The position numbers and the translations under genes are program-made. Source: Flavobacteriales bacterium (GTDB taxonomy: Bacteria; Bacteroidota; Bacteroidia; Flavobacteriales; BACL11). From it: 12,426 nucleotides of DNA. Position 1 is the stretch's first letter, and each line of letters starts with the position of its first letter. The notes beneath the pieces are model-generated. The model was not told where the DNA came from. It was given only the letters and a program-made list of their open reading frames with translations, and did not search any database. Of the stretch, positions 9,922 through 12,426 are shown in pieces. The stretch covers positions 1 to 12,426 of the forward strand of contig PAKE01000003.1 in NCBI GenBank assembly GCA_002710495.1. Direction: 5' to 3'.

Positions 9922-12312
9922 TTAATTTCTTAATGGTTTACCTTTTTTTAACATGTTTTCTATTCTTTCTAATGTTTTTCTTTCTCCACAAAGTGATAAG
10001 AAAGCTTCTCTCTCTAAATCTAATAGATATTGTTCTGATACTAGAGTAGGAGCTGATAAATCTCCACCGCAAATTGCATAAGCTAATTTTTCAGACATTA
10101 GTTTTTCATGTTCTGTAATGTACCCTGCTGCATGCATGGAATGTGCACCTACCATAAACATTCCTAAACCATCTTTACCTAAAGCTTTTATCTTTTTAGG
10201 AACTGTTTGAGTGTATCCTTGATTTGCTAAATTAAGTGCTGCTGCTTTTGCGTCAGTGATTAGATTGTTAAACCCAATAGTTACCCTATCTCTATTTTTT
10301 AAGAGTAAATCTAACTCTATGGCTTCTTGTGCTGAGGTAGCTACTTTTGCCATTCCTATGTTTAAATATCTTTCTTTTAAAGTTGGTAGTTCTATATCTC
10401 CTGAGAAGTAAGCTTGTGATGCTCTTTTTGCCATTTCTTTTGTGCCCCCTCCTCCAGGGATAACACCAACTCCCATTTCAACTAAACCAATATAAGTTTC
10501 TGCTGATGCTTGTACATGATCAGCATGTAAAGCAATTTCACATCCACCACCCAATGTCATTCCGTGTGTAGCTACTACAACAGGAATTGAAGAGTTTCTG
10601 ATTCTTCCAGTTGTGTTTTGGAAAGATCGAACTGCAAAGTCAATTTCTTCATATTCTTGCTCTATCGCCATCATGAATATCATAGCGATATTTGCTCCCA
10701 CTGAAAAGTTTTTTCCTTGGTTAGCAATAACTAATCCTTTGTGATTTTTTTCTGAAATTTCAATTGCTTTTTGAATTCCTTCTAATACTTCTCCTCCAAT
10801 AGAATTCATTTTTGTTCTCCATTCCAAGTTCACAATTCCATCACCAATATCGATAAGGTTGCACCCTGAATTACTCCAAATTGTATTATTTTCACGAATA
10901 TGATCTAAGATGATGAAGTTCTCCATCCCCGCTACTTTATCTTGTTTTTTTTCTGGAATGTTGTAGTAATTTAAAGTTCCTTTATCTGTAGTGTAAAAAG
11001 AGCTAGTTCCTGATTTCACCATATCATGTACCCAATCTGCTGCTTTATATCCTTCTCTTTCCATTTTGGATAGTGTTTTTCCCACATCTAAAGCATCCCA
11101 CATTTGAAACGGACCAACTTCCCAACCAAAACCAGCACAAAGTGCTCTGTCAATTTTGTAAAGGTCATCTGTTATTTCCGGGATTCTATGAGACACATAA
11201 GCAAAGCAGGAATAGAATGATTTACGGTAAAATTTTCCTGCTTTATCTTTTCCTTTTACAAGAATTTTTAATCTTTTTAATAAATTATCTTCTTGCTTTG
11301 CCGCTGCAATGGTTGCAAATTTTGCTCTTTGTTTTGGAGCATATTCCATAGTACTGAGGTTTAGTGCCTCAATAACTCTTTTTCCGTTTGCATCTTTTAA
11401 TTTTTTATAGAACCCTTGCTTAGTTTTATCTCCTAACCATTTGTTCTCACTCATTTTTGTAATGAAATTAGGTAATTCAAAATTACTTCTCATTTCATCA
11501 TTAGGACAATTTTCATATACTCCATTTGCAACATGAATCAGTGTATCTAACCCAACTAAATCACAAGTACGGAAAGTTGCTGATTTCGGACGCCCAATAA
11601 TTGGTCCACTTAAAGAATCTACTTCCTCTACTGTTAAATCTAATTCTTTTACCAAATGGAACAAGGACATGATGTTGGCTACTCCAATTCTGTTAGCAAT
11701 AAATGCAGGAGTATCCTTACAAAGCACCATATCTTTTCCTAAAAATTTATCTCCATAATTCATTAAGAAATCTGAAATTTCTGAATCAGTTTTAGATGTA
11801 GGTATAATCTCTAATAATTTTAGATATCTTGGGGGATTGAAAAAGTGTGTTCCACAAAAGTGTTTTTGGAAATCTTCTGACCTGCCATTAATCATACTTT
11901 CAATAGGAATTCCAGAAGTGTTAGAAGAAATTAAAGTTCCCTCTTTTCTGTAGTTTTCAATTTTTTTAAAAACCTGTTTTTTAATGTCAAGTCGTTCCAC
12001 CACTACCTCAATAATCCAATCAGCATCTGAAATTTTCTGCAAATCATCATCCAGATTACCAGTAGTAATTCTACTTACAAACTCCTTACTATAAATAGGA
12101 GAGGGTTTGCTTTTTAAAGTACTCTTTAGGGCGTCATTTACAATAGAATTTCTTATTGAGTTATCTTTCAATTGTTCTTCTGTTAAATCAAAAGGAACAA
12201 TATCTAAGAGTAAAACTTCTACTCCAATATTTGCAAAATGACAGGCAATACGTGAACCCATAATTCCAGAACCAATTACAGCTACTTTATTTATATGTCT
12301 ATTTTTTTTCAT
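9922..12312 (-). CDS. fadN: 3-hydroxyacyl-CoA dehydrogenase / enoyl-CoA hydratase fusion (FadN-type)
   Basis: It performs steps two and three of beta-oxidation: hydration of 2-enoyl-CoA and NAD-dependent oxidation of the 3-hydroxyacyl-CoA. The 796 residues (from ATG at 12312) carry the dehydrogenase first: GSGIMG (14-19) in a Rossmann fold, Asp37 at the end of strand two for NAD, catalytic His156 in GTHFFNPP with Glu168, and C-terminal dehydrogenase domains (about 200-300 and 360-420). The hydratase follows: oxyanion region NFSVGAN (535-541), GGGCEIAL (588-595) with Glu592, and Glu612 before GVIPGGGGT; the two glutamates are 20 apart, as in rat mitochondrial enoyl-CoA hydratase. This order is the reverse of E. 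coli FadB and matches B. subtilis FadN. A TTG one codon upstream is a less likely start. The start lies 14 bp inside the end of the upstream MarR-like gene. Confidence 0.95.
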   Translation of the reverse strand: MKKNRHINKVAVIGSGIMGSRIACHFANIGVEVLLLDIVPFDLTEEQLKDNSIRNSIVNDALKSTLKSKPSPIYSKEFVSRITTGNLDDDLQKISDADWIIEVVVERLDIKKQVFKKIENYRKEGTLISSNTSGIPIESMINGRSEDFQKHFCGTHFFNPPRYLKLLEIIPTSKTDSEISDFLMNYGDKFLGKDMVLCKDTPAFIANRIGVANIMSLFHLVKELDLTVEEVDSLSGPIIGRPKSATFRTCDLVGLDTLIHVANGVYENCPNDEMRSNFELPNFITKMSENKWLGDKTKQGFYKKLKDANGKRVIEALNLSTMEYAPKQRAKFATIAAAKQEDNLLKRLKILVKGKDKAGKFYRKSFYSCFAYVSHRIPEITDDLYKIDRALCAGFGWEVGPFQMWDALDVGKTLSKMEREGYKAADWVHDMVKSGTSSFYTTDKGTLNYYNIPEKKQDKVAGMENFIILDHIRENNTIWSNSGCNLIDIGDGIVNLEWRTKMNSIGGEVLEGIQKAIEISEKNHKGLVIANQGKNFSVGANIAMIFMMAIEQEYEEIDFAVRSFQNTTGRIRNSSIPVVVATHGMTLGGGCEIALHADHVQASAETYIGLVEMGVGVIPGGGGTKEMAKRASQAYFSGDIELPTLKERYLNIGMAKVATSAQEAIELDLLLKNRDRVTIGFNNLITDAKAAALNLANQGYTQTVPKKIKALGKDGLGMFMVGAHSMHAAGYITEHEKLMSEKLAYAICGGDLSAPTLVSEQYLLDLEREAFLSLCGERKTLERIENMLKKGKPLRN

Positions 12313-12426
12313 CAATAATTTTGTTTATCTTTTTTAATATCGCAAAGAAAGTTTCCATCTCCTCTTTCTCAAAATATGAAAAAATTGTTTCATTAAACTC
12401 AACAACTACTTCTTTTGCCACTTCTC
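12299..12426 (-). CDS. C-terminal end of a MarR-family-like transcriptional regulator (5' end outside window)
   Basis: On the minus strand a frame enters at the window edge and runs 41 codons to a TAG at 12299-12301. The peptide includes VAKEVVVEFNETIFSYF and METFFAILKKINKIIDEKK, an amphipathic helical end. I recognise this as like the C-terminal dimerisation helices of MarR-type regulators that head beta-oxidation operons in flavobacteria; the DNA-binding winged helix lies outside the window, so the assignment is tentative. The 14-bp overlap with the fadN start supports a real gene translated together with fadN. If it is MarR-like, it probably controls its own operon in response to an acyl-CoA or fatty acid, which is inference from family and position. 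Confidence 0.6.
   Translation of the reverse strand, partial: EVAKEVVVEFNETIFSYFEKEEMETFFAILKKINKIIDEKK

Noticed and set aside
9517..9933. 138-codon open frame on the plus strand opposite fadA
   Set aside because: It lies antisense to the conserved thiolase coding sequence, has no recognisable domain, and is expected from codon bias of the real gene.

Overview
The window looks like a piece of chromosome from an AT-rich member of the Bacteroidota, most likely Flavobacteriia. Three things suggest this: strongly A/T-biased codons, start codons without Shine-Dalgarno sequences (the upstream bases are A/T-rich instead), and the order [acidic-tailed ribosomal protein, probably L17]-carA-eno-gltA, which I recall as typical of flavobacterial genomes. 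The content is core metabolism. I see no insertion sequences, phage genes, CRISPR arrays, tRNAs or rRNAs, and no gene-free stretch longer than about 80 bases.

Left half, plus strand (1-5721). The window opens in the last 44 codons of a gene whose tail contains three identical 27-bp repeats. A strong intrinsic terminator (162-195) follows. Next come carA (carbamoyl-phosphate synthase small chain) and eno (enolase), whose stop and start codons share one base. A 49-base gap holding a perfect 22-bp palindrome leads to gltA (citrate synthase). A weaker hairpin with a T-run then precedes a UbiD-family prenyl-FMN-dependent decarboxylase of unproven substrate. The half therefore supplies carbamoyl phosphate synthesis, lower glycolysis, entry to the TCA cycle, and possibly a quinone-related decarboxylation.

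Right half, minus strand (5705-12426). Read from right to left this is one tight block: the end of a MarR-like regulator, then fadN (3-hydroxyacyl-CoA dehydrogenase/enoyl-CoA hydratase fusion), fadA (thiolase), fadE (acyl-CoA dehydrogenase) and an RhlE-like DEAD-box RNA helicase. Junctions are a 14-bp overlap and gaps of 4, 22 and 12 bases, so they are probably co-transcribed. FadE, FadN and FadA together carry out the full beta-oxidation spiral, and the order matches the fadN-fadA-fadE operon of Bacillus subtilis. The likely local regulator sits at the upstream end and the helicase is an apparent rider at the downstream end. The two halves converge, and the ubiD-like gene and rhlE overlap tail to tail by 17 bp.

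I found no convincing new biological system. The points most worth a second look are the repeat-bearing protein tail, the terminator pressed against carA, the palindrome before gltA, the UbiD-family enzyme, and the helicase appended to the fatty-acid operon.
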